Position numbers and translations under genes: made by a program. Below, piece after piece: positions 1 to 4,629 of a stretch of DNA of 6,915 bases (the stretch's first letter is position 1; each line of letters starts with the position of its first letter). Location: contig CALDIG010000318.1 in assembly GCA_937904375.1 (NCBI GenBank), positions 1 through 6,915 of the forward strand. The letters run 5' to 3'. Source of the DNA: an uncultured Prevotellaceae bacterium. Lineage in GTDB: Bacteria; Bacteroidota; Bacteroidia; Bacteroidales; Muribaculaceae. The notes below the pieces were generated by a model that saw nothing but the letters and a program-made list of their open reading frames with translations, did no database searches and had not been told where the DNA came from.

Positions 1-670
1 TCTTGTTCTGGTCGCGGACGGGTTCAACTTTGCTTTTCAAAGCAAAGTGCCCTATTAATGCCGCCGGTGCTCCAAAGAATATTCCGAGCAACACGCCCCC
101 TCCTGCCGCTTCAGCTATCGACTCGCCATTAGTAACGGTAATAAGCCCTAACAGGAAGAATATTACAAACACTATCAAACCCATTGTCAATGCCGGTCCC
201 AGAGTGCTCAAGAAGGTTGTTTTCTTCTTGGCGTTAGGGGCTGCCATGAACAAGAACTCCATGATGTCTTCCTTAGTAGTGGGAACCGGGAAGCTCTGAA
301 TAGCGTTCTTGATTCTCACTTGCCGCTTTTCTTTGATATACTCGGTGGCAGTAATCTCGTTAATCATGTCTGAGAGCTTCTGCACCGACTTCGTAGCCCC
401 CACATTGGTGATTTCGGTGCCACACTGCGGGCAGCGCGTCTGCATATAGGAGATGATAGCACCGCAGGCTGGACATTTCCTCACCTTGGCAACAGCCCCT
501 TGAGCGTCAATCTGCATCTGCTGAAGCCGAGAGTTGATGTAGATGTCCACCTCATCGGGGTCGAAGCCGTCGAGCAGTGCGCGCTTCTTAATCACCGCGC
601 GCTCTTGCTCGGTGAGTATGCCATCAGTTAATGATGCATCTATCAAGCTATTAAGTTCTGGTGACAACAT
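1..670 (-). CDS. Zinc-ribbon membrane protein with TerB-like N-terminus (3' end outside window)
   Basis: The reading frame is open from ATG at 670 down to the window edge, giving 223 codons with no stop, so the C-terminus is missing. Residues 1-52 are charged and helical (LTDGILTEQERAVIKKRALL, then DPDEVDIYI) and resemble the short TerB-like or EF-hand-like N-terminal segment common in Bacteroidota proteins. A four-cysteine zinc ribbon follows, with CPACG at 66-70 and CPQCG at 80-84. Residues 98-145 form a conserved-looking linker containing FPVPTTKEDIMEFL, a motif I recall from other Bacteroidales zinc-ribbon proteins. Two hydrophobic segments, about 153-178 and 187-212, are probable membrane helices, which would leave the ribbon in the cytosol. 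The start is the first Met of the frame; the leader is A/T-rich with no Shine-Dalgarno sequence. The gene diverges from the one at 1096, and repeat copy 1 lies 76 bp upstream. The function is unknown. The architecture is well supported, the family recall moderately so. Confidence 0.85.
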   Translation of the reverse strand, partial: MLSPELNSLIDASLTDGILTEQERAVIKKRALLDGFDPDEVDIYINSRLQQMQIDAQGAVAKVRKCPACGAIISYMQTRCPQCGTEITNVGATKSVQKLSDMINEITATEYIKEKRQVRIKNAIQSFPVPTTKEDIMEFLFMAAPNAKKKTTFLSTLGPALTMGLIVFVIFFLLGLITVTNGESIAEAAGGGVLLGIFFGAPAALIGHFALKSKVEPVRDQNK

Positions 671-1095
671 AGTAAATTCAGCTTTTATGTTAATTTTTGT
701 TTATATTTTACTTGTTGTTTTCTATTATAAATATGTTCAAGTTTCGCAAGTTGTTAACTTGCTCAAAGTTTAATGTTTAGTGGTTAGAGTTTAGAGGATA
801 ATCAGTGTGAAAAATTGAAAATTTTGAAAAAATTTTCTTCTCTAAACGCTAAACTCTAACCTCTAACCTTCAAGTTTATAAAGTTTTAGAACTTTAGAGA
901 CTTGAGTAAACACGTTGAAAACATACGATTAATTTGCAAAAATACAAAAAAAATGGTTTTAAACAACAATCTCCCTATTTTTTATTGAAAAAAACAGCTA
1001 TCTAAAATAATCTACAGTTAACGTAACTATTATCTTAACAGCAACAATATTATTGCCGAGAATTTCGTTCTATAGGTAATAACCACTTTGACGCT
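671..1095. other. Divergent intergenic region, about 425 bp
   Basis: This A/T-rich spacer lies between two divergent genes and holds repeat copy 1 (746-906). The stretch 671-745 is the leader of the minus-strand zinc-ribbon gene, and 907-1095 is the leader of the plus-strand gene at 1096. I found no convincing TAnnTTTG element at the right distance from a TTG on either side. The nearest is TTAATTTG at 929-936, which lacks a well-spaced -33 partner. No small ORF here has coding character. Confidence 0.7.
746..906 (+). repeat. Dispersed palindromic repeat, copy 1
   Basis: This is one of three related copies in the window (others at 2524-2778, inverted, and 4396-4625, same orientation). Left end: a 7-bp hairpin, GCAAGTT (746-752) and AACTTGC (756-762). 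Then TCAAAGTTTAATGTTTAG and heptamers tgtttag/tggttag/agtttag (774-794). A 57-bp core (795-851) matches copy 3 at about 50 of 57 positions by hand count. Right arm: heptamers tctaaac/gctaaac/tctaacc/tctaacc (841-868). The two arms form a perfect 13-bp stem (782-794 with 849-861). Right end: a second hairpin, 871-885 with 890-904, having 13 Watson-Crick pairs, one G-T pair and one mismatch. Copy 1 lacks the inner module found in copies 2 and 3, so it may be the basic form. Confidence 0.88.
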
Positions 1096-2298
1096 ATGAC
1101 TATAATCCAAAGAATTAGACTGATACTGCTATTTGCTGTGGTGTGGGCACTGCCGGCTTTGGCGAGCGACAACAACGACATCAGGCTGTGGAGCGACGGC
1201 CCGCTCTCGTGGAGCGACTTCCAGAAGCTGCTGCCACCCACCTCGAGCGAGGCGTCGCAACTGGAAGTGGAACTCAGCGCCACACCCATCGAGAACGGCA
1301 CCGGCACCAACTCCACCATCCGTCTCGAAGCCCGCGCCATCATGCACCGCAACGCCTCGGCAACGAGCACCGCACAGAGCACACCCAAGCGTCTGCGCTA
1401 CCACCAGTTGCAGTTTGACCTCCTCGAACTCCTGCGTCGCCACTTGCAGGAGGAAATCAACAGCGGCATCGATGGTGCCACGGTGGACAAACGCCTGAAA
1501 TACTATCAGGACCTATATCGCCAGCGGGTGCGGCAGATTGCCCAGGAGACGAAGAACGGCACTCTCGAAGCTGCCGTGGAGAGCTGGGAAGAGAATATCG
1601 AGAGCCAACTCAGCGCCGCTGGCATGCCGCAAGTGCCGCAGGTAACTACTATGCAGGGATGCTATGGGGTATATGCCGGCGTGGGTTACGACTCGCCCAC
1701 TGGCTCGCTGCGCGACAACTTTGGCGGCAGCTTCATGTTTCATGTGGGACTGACGGGAGGCTATAAGAGACTAAGGCTCAAGGCCGACGTGGCATTTGGA
1801 CAGCCCTCCTATCGCAACGACAACATCTTCAACATCGCCCCCGACAGCGAGGGACGACCGCTGCAGGGCAACAACTCGAGCAACGCCACCCACATCATGG
1901 CAAGCGTGCAGCTGGGCTACACCATTGTCAGTCACGGTCGCCTGAGCATCACGCCCAACGTGGGAGGCTTCTACAACCGCTACGGCTGGGACATTGCCAA
2001 CTATAGCTGGGACAAAGACGACGAAGGCCACGACGTGCGCATCATCACCAGCGTAGAGAAGCGCAACCTTCACAACTTCAGCTTCATAGCATCTATCGAC
2101 TTTGACATCAACCTCAACAGTGGCGTTACTAACACCTCGGTAACGGGAGCCACTCACCGCGAGCGCTGGACCTCGTCGCTGCGCATCACCCCATGGCTGG
2201 CGCACAGCAAATTCGACAAATGCGACCCCGCCGTGAGCGGCATGCACCTAGGCATCAACATCAGCTACTTGGGACTCGCGCGCCTGCTAAGATTATAA
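1096..2298 (+). CDS. Exported protein: degenerate DUF922-like domain plus C-terminal outer-membrane beta-barrel-like domain
   Basis: The product has 400 residues. Residues 1-24 form a signal peptide with an ALPALA-type cleavage site. Residues 29-120 resemble DUF922, a putative zinc-protease family. LWSDGPLSWSDFQ (31-43) matches its usual W..-LTW-DFK opening, and YHQLQFDLLELLRRHLQ (102-118) matches the region that normally reads HEQGHFDI. The Glu and second His of that motif are replaced, so proteolytic activity seems unlikely. Residues 125-175 are charged and helical. From about 188 the sequence alternates aromatic and glycine residues in amphipathic strands (YGVYAGVGY, FMFHVGLTGGY, ASVQLGYTI, SITPNVGGFYNRYGW, HLGINISYLGL), as in small outer-membrane barrels, although the last residue is Leu rather than the usual Phe. 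The first Met of the frame was chosen because it opens the signal peptide; there is no Shine-Dalgarno sequence. The gene is visibly more G/C-rich than its neighbours. It appears to be monocistronic. The DUF922 link is tentative and the barrel moderately likely. Confidence 0.82.
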   Translation: MTIIQRIRLILLFAVVWALPALASDNNDIRLWSDGPLSWSDFQKLLPPTSSEASQLEVELSATPIENGTGTNSTIRLEARAIMHRNASATSTAQSTPKRLRYHQLQFDLLELLRRHLQEEINSGIDGATVDKRLKYYQDLYRQRVRQIAQETKNGTLEAAVESWEENIESQLSAAGMPQVPQVTTMQGCYGVYAGVGYDSPTGSLRDNFGGSFMFHVGLTGGYKRLRLKADVAFGQPSYRNDNIFNIAPDSEGRPLQGNNSSNATHIMASVQLGYTIVSHGRLSITPNVGGFYNRYGWDIANYSWDKDDEGHDVRIITSVEKRNLHNFSFIASIDFDINLNSGVTNTSVTGATHRERWTSSLRITPWLAHSKFDKCDPAVSGMHLGINISYLGLARLLRL

Positions 2299-2331
2299 AG
2301 GAAGAAAAAGAATCAAATGGAGGGAAAAACC

Positions 2332-2429
2332 TCTCCACTCTGTACTCTCCACTCTGTACTCTCCACTCTGTACTCTCCACTCTCCACTCTGTACTCTCCA
2401 CTCTGTACTCTCCACTCTGTACTCTCCAC
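2332..2429 (+). repeat. Heptanucleotide tandem array, tctccac/tctgtac, 14 units
   Basis: Fourteen uninterrupted, exact 7-bp units of two kinds are present: A = tctccac and B = tctgtac. Their order is ABABABA followed by ABABABA, so the array is a perfect 49-bp sequence present twice (2332-2380 and 2381-2429). It starts 34 bp after the stop codon of the preceding gene. The lack of divergence between units suggests recent expansion. Confidence 0.95.
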
Positions 2430-2461
2430 TCTCTTTTATTAATTTTTAAACAATAATATTC

Positions 2462-2491
2462 TTGCTGTTATTAATCTTTGTTTTACATTTG
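2462..2491 (+). promoter_or_regulatory. Candidate Bacteroidota promoter for the DUF4294 gene
   Basis: TACATTTG at 2484-2491 matches the Bacteroidota -7 consensus TAnnTTTG exactly. A TTG at 2462-2464 lies 19 bp upstream, suitable for the -33 element. Transcription would start near 2497 and give a leader of almost 290 nt that includes all of repeat copy 2 before the start codon at 2785. Motifs this short occur by chance in A/T-rich DNA, so this is a candidate only. Confidence 0.4.
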
Positions 2492-2604
2492 CAGTCCAAA
2501 ATGATGGGTAACACTTGTAGCAATCTAAAGTTTAGAGGTTAGAGGTTAGTGTTTAGAGAAAAAATGTTTTTCAAAATTTTCTATATTTCACACTGATTAT
2601 ACTC

Positions 2605-2734
2605 TAAAAATGCGATTAAGCGATACTATCAGAAGCGAGTCTGACATCTGAAATCTGACATCTGAAGTCTGACATCTGAAGTCTGACATCTGAAGTCTGA
2701 AATCTGAGTTGCCTTGCGAGTGAGAGCATTTTAT
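2605..2734 (+). repeat. Inner module M, copy a, expanded by a tandem array
   Basis: The module begins TAAAAATGCGATTAAGCGA and ends with GCCTTGCGAGTGAGAGCATTTTAT-type sequence (ending at 2734). Both ends recur, in the same plus-strand orientation, at 4504-4568. The ends are roughly inverted repeats of each other (TAAAAATGC against GCATTTTA). The interior is filled by the tandem array at 2640-2709, which makes it twice the length of the other copy. Confidence 0.75.
2640..2709 (+). repeat. 14-bp (2 x 7) tandem array, tctgaca/tctgaag, about 5 units
   Basis: Four full 14-bp units (2640-2653, 2654-2667, 2668-2681, 2682-2695) are followed by a degenerate fifth (2696-2709). Units two to four are identical; the first ends in -aaa instead of -aag. 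Each unit is itself two heptamers that both start tctga or tctg. The array lies wholly inside module M of repeat copy 2, in the presumed 5' leader of the DUF4294 gene. Confidence 0.92.
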
Positions 2735-2784
2735 CTAAACATTAAACTTTGAGCAAGTTAAAAAATTGCGAAACTTCAATAGCA

Positions 2785-3414
2785 ATGAATAAATTAACTA
2801 AAATATTGCTGTTATTACTGTTTCTTGCACCCATAGCCACTGTTGCTCAGGCGCAAGACAACATCGAGTTGCCGTCGGTGCTCAAGCGCGCTGTCGCCAA
2901 GTGGGGGTATGTGGTTGACGAGAAAGGCGACACCATCTACAAGGTAATCATGAACAATATCATCGTCTATCCCAAAGAACAATTCAGGAACAAAGATGAG
3001 GAAGAAATATACTGGAGGACGGTGAGAGATGTGAGAAAGGCACTCCCCTACGCCAAGCTCATTAACCGAACACTGCAGGAGACCTACGAGTACATAGAGA
3101 CGTTCCAAACACAAAAGGAGAAAGAGGACTATCTGAAACGTTTTGAAAAGGAGGTATTTAACCAGTATAAGCCCGAGCTGAAAGGACTCACCAAAAATCA
3201 GGGTAAGACCCTGATAAAGCTGGTGAACCGTGAGACAAACCAAAAAAGCTACTACATCATCAAAGCTTTCATGGGAACCTTCAGGGCGGGATTCTGGCAG
3301 ACCTTCGGGCGCTTCTTCGGCGTGAACATGAAGGAAGGGTATGCACCAAGCAGCAACAGCAAAGACGCCATGCTCGAGAGAATTTGCGTGCGCATTGAGC
3401 AGGGAATATTGTGA
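2785..3414 (+). CDS. Secreted DUF4294 family protein
   Basis: The product has 209 residues. MNKLTKILLLLLFLAPIATV followed by AQAQ is a clear signal peptide, which fixes the start at the ATG at 2785. An in-frame TTG at 2749 would add 12 residues in front of the signal peptide and lies inside the repeat. The mature part shows the DUF4294 pattern: a lead strand with a conserved hydrophobic stretch (IMNNIIVYP, 55-63), EEIYWRTVRDVRKALPYAKLI (73-93), a charged helical stretch (95-130), LTKNQGKTLIKLVNRET (135-151), then YYIIKAFMGTFRAGFWQTFGRFFGVNMKEGY (156-186). Family members are periplasmic or surface proteins of Bacteroidota with no known function; the length is typical. No catalytic motif is visible. 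The gene stands alone, preceded by repeat copy 2 and facing the DUF2752 gene convergently across 28 bp. The family assignment is strong. Confidence 0.93.
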   Translation: MNKLTKILLLLLFLAPIATVAQAQDNIELPSVLKRAVAKWGYVVDEKGDTIYKVIMNNIIVYPKEQFRNKDEEEIYWRTVRDVRKALPYAKLINRTLQETYEYIETFQTQKEKEDYLKRFEKEVFNQYKPELKGLTKNQGKTLIKLVNRETNQKSYYIIKAFMGTFRAGFWQTFGRFFGVNMKEGYAPSSNSKDAMLERICVRIEQGIL

Positions 3415-3442
3415 CGAGCCTTTCCTTGCCAGGTTTTATCTT

Positions 3443-3832
3443 TCATATTTCCAAGGCATTGCGCACTACAAACCACACGCAGTAGCACACCACATAGATT
3501 AATGCCAGCGTCCTGCCTTCTACATATCGTCTAAACCGTGTAAACTTTCCTTTTAGCAAAATGGCAACACATGCCAAGATAAAATAAGGCACACTGATAA
3601 CAAAAAAATAATTATAAGCCAAAGCTTGCCACAGATTGCCGTGCAGCAGAGCATGGAATGCTCGCTGCACACCACAACCCGGGCAGCTATAACCTGTTAG
3701 CAACTTAACTGGACATCGAGGAAACCATGCGCCTAGTGTTGGATTGTTGTAATAATAAATAATTATTACACTAGCAATTATGACTATCAATACAATCCCA
3801 GCAACAGGTTTCTTCAATGAAGCAGGTATCAT
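3443..3832 (-). CDS. DUF2752 family membrane protein
   Basis: The product has 129 residues. The family signature RCPVKLLTGYSCPGCGVQRAF lies at 39-59, followed by ALLHGNLWQALAYN (61-74). Cysteines 40, 50 and 53 are the conserved ones and might bind metal, though this is unproven. Three hydrophobic segments are seen at about 11-28, 70-94 and 108-124; the Cys-rich loop sits between the first two. The start lies only 6 bp downstream of the stop of the GYF_2-CD225 gene, so the two are almost certainly co-transcribed and translationally linked. DUF2752 genes are, as I recall, frequent neighbours of TM2 and CD225 genes in Bacteroidota, which fits this setting. The biochemical role is unknown. No terminator hairpin is evident in the short convergent gap beyond the stop codon. 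Confidence 0.92.
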   Translation of the reverse strand: MIPASLKKPVAGIVLIVIIASVIIIYYYNNPTLGAWFPRCPVKLLTGYSCPGCGVQRAFHALLHGNLWQALAYNYFFVISVPYFILACVAILLKGKFTRFRRYVEGRTLALIYVVCYCVWFVVRNALEI

Positions 3833-3838
3833 TGCCGA

Positions 3839-4372
3839 TTAAAATGCTTTGTTAGCACCAATCACACCAAACACGAAAATCGCATACAGGACACCGAAAA
3901 TAACTGAAGCTACTGCACTCCATATCGACCATTTTTTAGCATCTTCTGACGCCTCCTGAGCTCCATCATAATCACCACTGCTATAAAGACTATCAACCTT
4001 TGAAGCTTTCACGATAGCCACTATACCAAATGGCAGACAGCAGAACAATGTTGTCAAAATTGCCCACACCAGATGGTTGTCGGGTTTGGGCGGAGGATTT
4101 TGACCATATTGCCCTTGCGCATATTGAGGGTACTGTGGATATTGTGGGTACTGCGGCTGGCCATAAGCCGGTTGCTGATACTGCGGCTGGCCATATTGCG
4201 GTTGCTGCGCTGTAAAGTAACCTGCCAGTTCGGGCACGTCGCCTGCTCTTGTCCAACCTGCCATTCCGTTACACCACACCAGTGAGTCGGGAGTCATCCC
4301 GTTGATGATCAGTTGGTCTTCACTAAAAGGACCTTTGCGGTCAACTCCGTTTGATAAATAGTAATTTGCCAT
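3839..4372 (-). CDS. GYF_2 domain-CD225 (dispanin/IFITM-like) membrane protein
   Basis: The product has 177 residues. Residues 3-53 form a GYF_2 (DUF4339) domain, with YYLSNGVDRKGPF, LVWCNGMAGWTRA and VPELAGYF as landmarks. Residues 56-97 are a low-complexity Gln/Pro/Tyr linker (QPQYGQPQY, then PQYPQYPQY, then NPPPKP). Residues 99-172 form a CD225 domain: NHLVWAILTTLFCCLPFGIVAIV, a conserved short loop (SGDYDGAQEASEDAKKW, 132-148), then a transmembrane helix at about 150-172. Adjacent Cys 111-112 sit where animal IFITM proteins are palmitoylated; whether that matters in bacteria is unknown. The GYF_2 domain should be cytosolic. The start is the first Met, opening the GYF_2 domain, after a leader with a perfect hairpin at 4396-4420. 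It is followed after 6 bp by the DUF2752 gene. Domain calls are strong; the function is unknown. Confidence 0.93.
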   Translation of the reverse strand: MANYYLSNGVDRKGPFSEDQLIINGMTPDSLVWCNGMAGWTRAGDVPELAGYFTAQQPQYGQPQYQQPAYGQPQYPQYPQYPQYAQGQYGQNPPPKPDNHLVWAILTTLFCCLPFGIVAIVKASKVDSLYSSGDYDGAQEASEDAKKWSIWSAVASVIFGVLYAIFVFGVIGANKAF

Positions 4373-4395
4373 GAAAAAATAAATATTTATTTAAG

Positions 4396-4420
4396 TTGAG
4401 CAAGTTGTTAACTTGCTCAA
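4396..4420 (-). promoter_or_regulatory. Perfect hairpin in the leader of the GYF_2-CD225 gene
   Basis: TTGAGCAAGTT (4396-4406) and AACTTGCTCAA (4410-4420) form an 11-bp perfect stem with a 3-nt loop. In the transcript the hairpin would end 23 nt before the start codon at 4372. It is the left end of repeat copy 3; the same hairpin, shorter, lies 76 bp upstream of the zinc-ribbon gene (746-762). It could affect translation or mRNA stability, or be an operator. The structure is seen; the role is inference. Confidence 0.5.
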
Positions 4421-4503
4421 AGTTTAATGTTTAGTGGTTAGCGTTTAGAGGATAATCAGTGTGAAATATAGAAAAATTTGAAAAACATTTTTTCTCTAAA
4501 CAC

Positions 4504-4568
4504 TAAAAATGCGATTAAGCGAGACAAGGCTAAGCTTGCTTAAAGCCTTGAGAGCGTGAGCATTTTAT
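4504..4568 (+). repeat. Inner module M, copy b
   Basis: This 65-bp module begins TAAAAATGCGATTAAGCGA and ends GAGCATTTTAT, matching both ends of 2605-2734. Its interior forms a hairpin, AAGGC...GCCTT with an inner AAGC/GCTT pairing, instead of the tandem array of the other copy. It sits on the opposite arm of the palindrome relative to copy 2, and is absent from copy 1. Confidence 0.75.
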
Positions 4569-4590
4569 TTAAACTATAACCTCTAAACTT

Positions 4591-4623
4591 CAAGTTTATA
4601 AAGTTTTTAACTTTAGAAACTTG
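4591..4623 (-). terminator. Hairpin immediately after the DUF805 gene stop codon, possible terminator
   Basis: On the minus strand, the stop codon at 4632-4630 is followed by 6 nt and then a 15-bp stem with one mismatch and a 3-nt loop. The stem is A/T-rich and lacks a clear trailing U-run, so it is a weak intrinsic terminator at best. It could instead be a 3'-end stabiliser. It is also the right end of repeat copy 3. Confidence 0.4.
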
Positions 4624-4629
4624 AGTTAT

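Larger units (their letters stand above)
2524..2778 (-). repeat. Dispersed palindromic repeat, copy 2 (inverted)
   Basis: Read on the minus strand, this copy matches copies 1 and 3. Its core at 2547-2603 agrees with the core of copy 3 (4449-4505) at 55 of 57 positions by hand count. Plus-strand heptamers tttagag/gttagag/gttagtg/tttagag occupy 2531-2558. Its other end reads TTGAGCAAGTT followed by a degraded partner arm (AATTGC), so the end hairpin is imperfect. The second end hairpin (CAAGTTTATAAAGTT type) of copies 1 and 3 is missing near 2524. An inner module (2605-2734) lies between core and end. The conserved end faces the DUF4294 start codon. Confidence 0.85.
2299..2784. other. Intergenic region rich in repeats, about 486 bp
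   Basis: After the stop of the upstream gene come a purine-rich stretch, the 98-bp heptamer array (2332-2429), an A/T-rich segment with a promoter candidate (2462-2491), and inverted repeat copy 2 (2524-2778) containing the tctgaca/tctgaag array. The DUF4294 gene starts 6 bp past the end of the repeat. The open frame that runs through the first array encodes only a Leu/Ser/Thr-rich repeat and is not taken as a gene. Confidence 0.75.
4396..4625 (+). repeat. Dispersed palindromic repeat, copy 3
   Basis: This copy has the same orientation as copy 1. It comprises the left hairpin (4396-4420), TCAAAGTTTAATGTTTAG and heptamers tgtttag/tggttag/cgtttag (4428-4448), the 57-bp core (4449-4505), inner module M (4504-4568), a heptamer-like right arm, and the right hairpin, CAAGTTTATAAAGTT (4591-4605) with AACTTTAGAAACTTG (4609-4623), 14 of 15 paired. 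Within the core, GTTTAGAG (4443-4450) pairs with CTCTAAAC (4494-4501). It is the most complete of the three copies. Confidence 0.88.
4373..4629. other. Gap inside the GYF_2 cluster, filled by repeat copy 3
   Basis: This 257-bp gap separates the DUF805 gene (upstream in transcription) from the CD225 gene. Almost all of it is repeat copy 3. I see no ORF. The repeat puts a hairpin right after the DUF805 stop codon and another right before the CD225 start codon, so it may separate the cluster into two transcription units. Confidence 0.8.

Noticed and set aside
3..299. Plus-strand open frame of 98 codons
   Set aside because: It is antisense to the membrane-spanning part of the zinc-ribbon gene; its content is low-complexity and it has no recognisable motif.
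543..773. Plus-strand open frame of 76 codons
   Set aside because: It is antisense to the start of the zinc-ribbon gene and runs on into repeat copy 1; the minus-strand frame has clear domain motifs and this one has none.
746..906. Palindromic element considered as an rRNA, tRNA or known riboswitch
   Set aside because: It is A/T-rich, recurs in both orientations, and shows no conserved RNA motif that I recognise; a dispersed repeat explains it better.
929..936. TTAATTTG as the -7 element of the gene at 1096
   Set aside because: No TTG lies 19-21 bp upstream; the nearest ones are at 11 and 24 bp, and the first base of the TAnnTTTG pattern fits poorly.
1129..1498. Several overlapping frames on both strands within the gene at 1096
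   Set aside because: Long shadow frames are expected in G/C-rich coding DNA. Only the 400-codon frame has a signal peptide and domain-like patterns.
2193..2456. Plus-strand open frame reading through the heptamer array
   Set aside because: It overlaps the end of a real gene and then translates the tandem repeat into Leu/Ser/Thr/Tyr periodicity. No start signal or family supports it.
2332..2709. Repeats considered as a CRISPR array
   Set aside because: Units are 7 or 14 bp, directly adjacent and without unique spacers, and there are no cas genes.
2749..2784. TTG start for the DUF4294 gene, 12 codons upstream
   Set aside because: It would put MSKLKNCETSIA in front of a typical signal peptide and lies in the repeat. 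The ATG at 2785 opens the signal peptide exactly.
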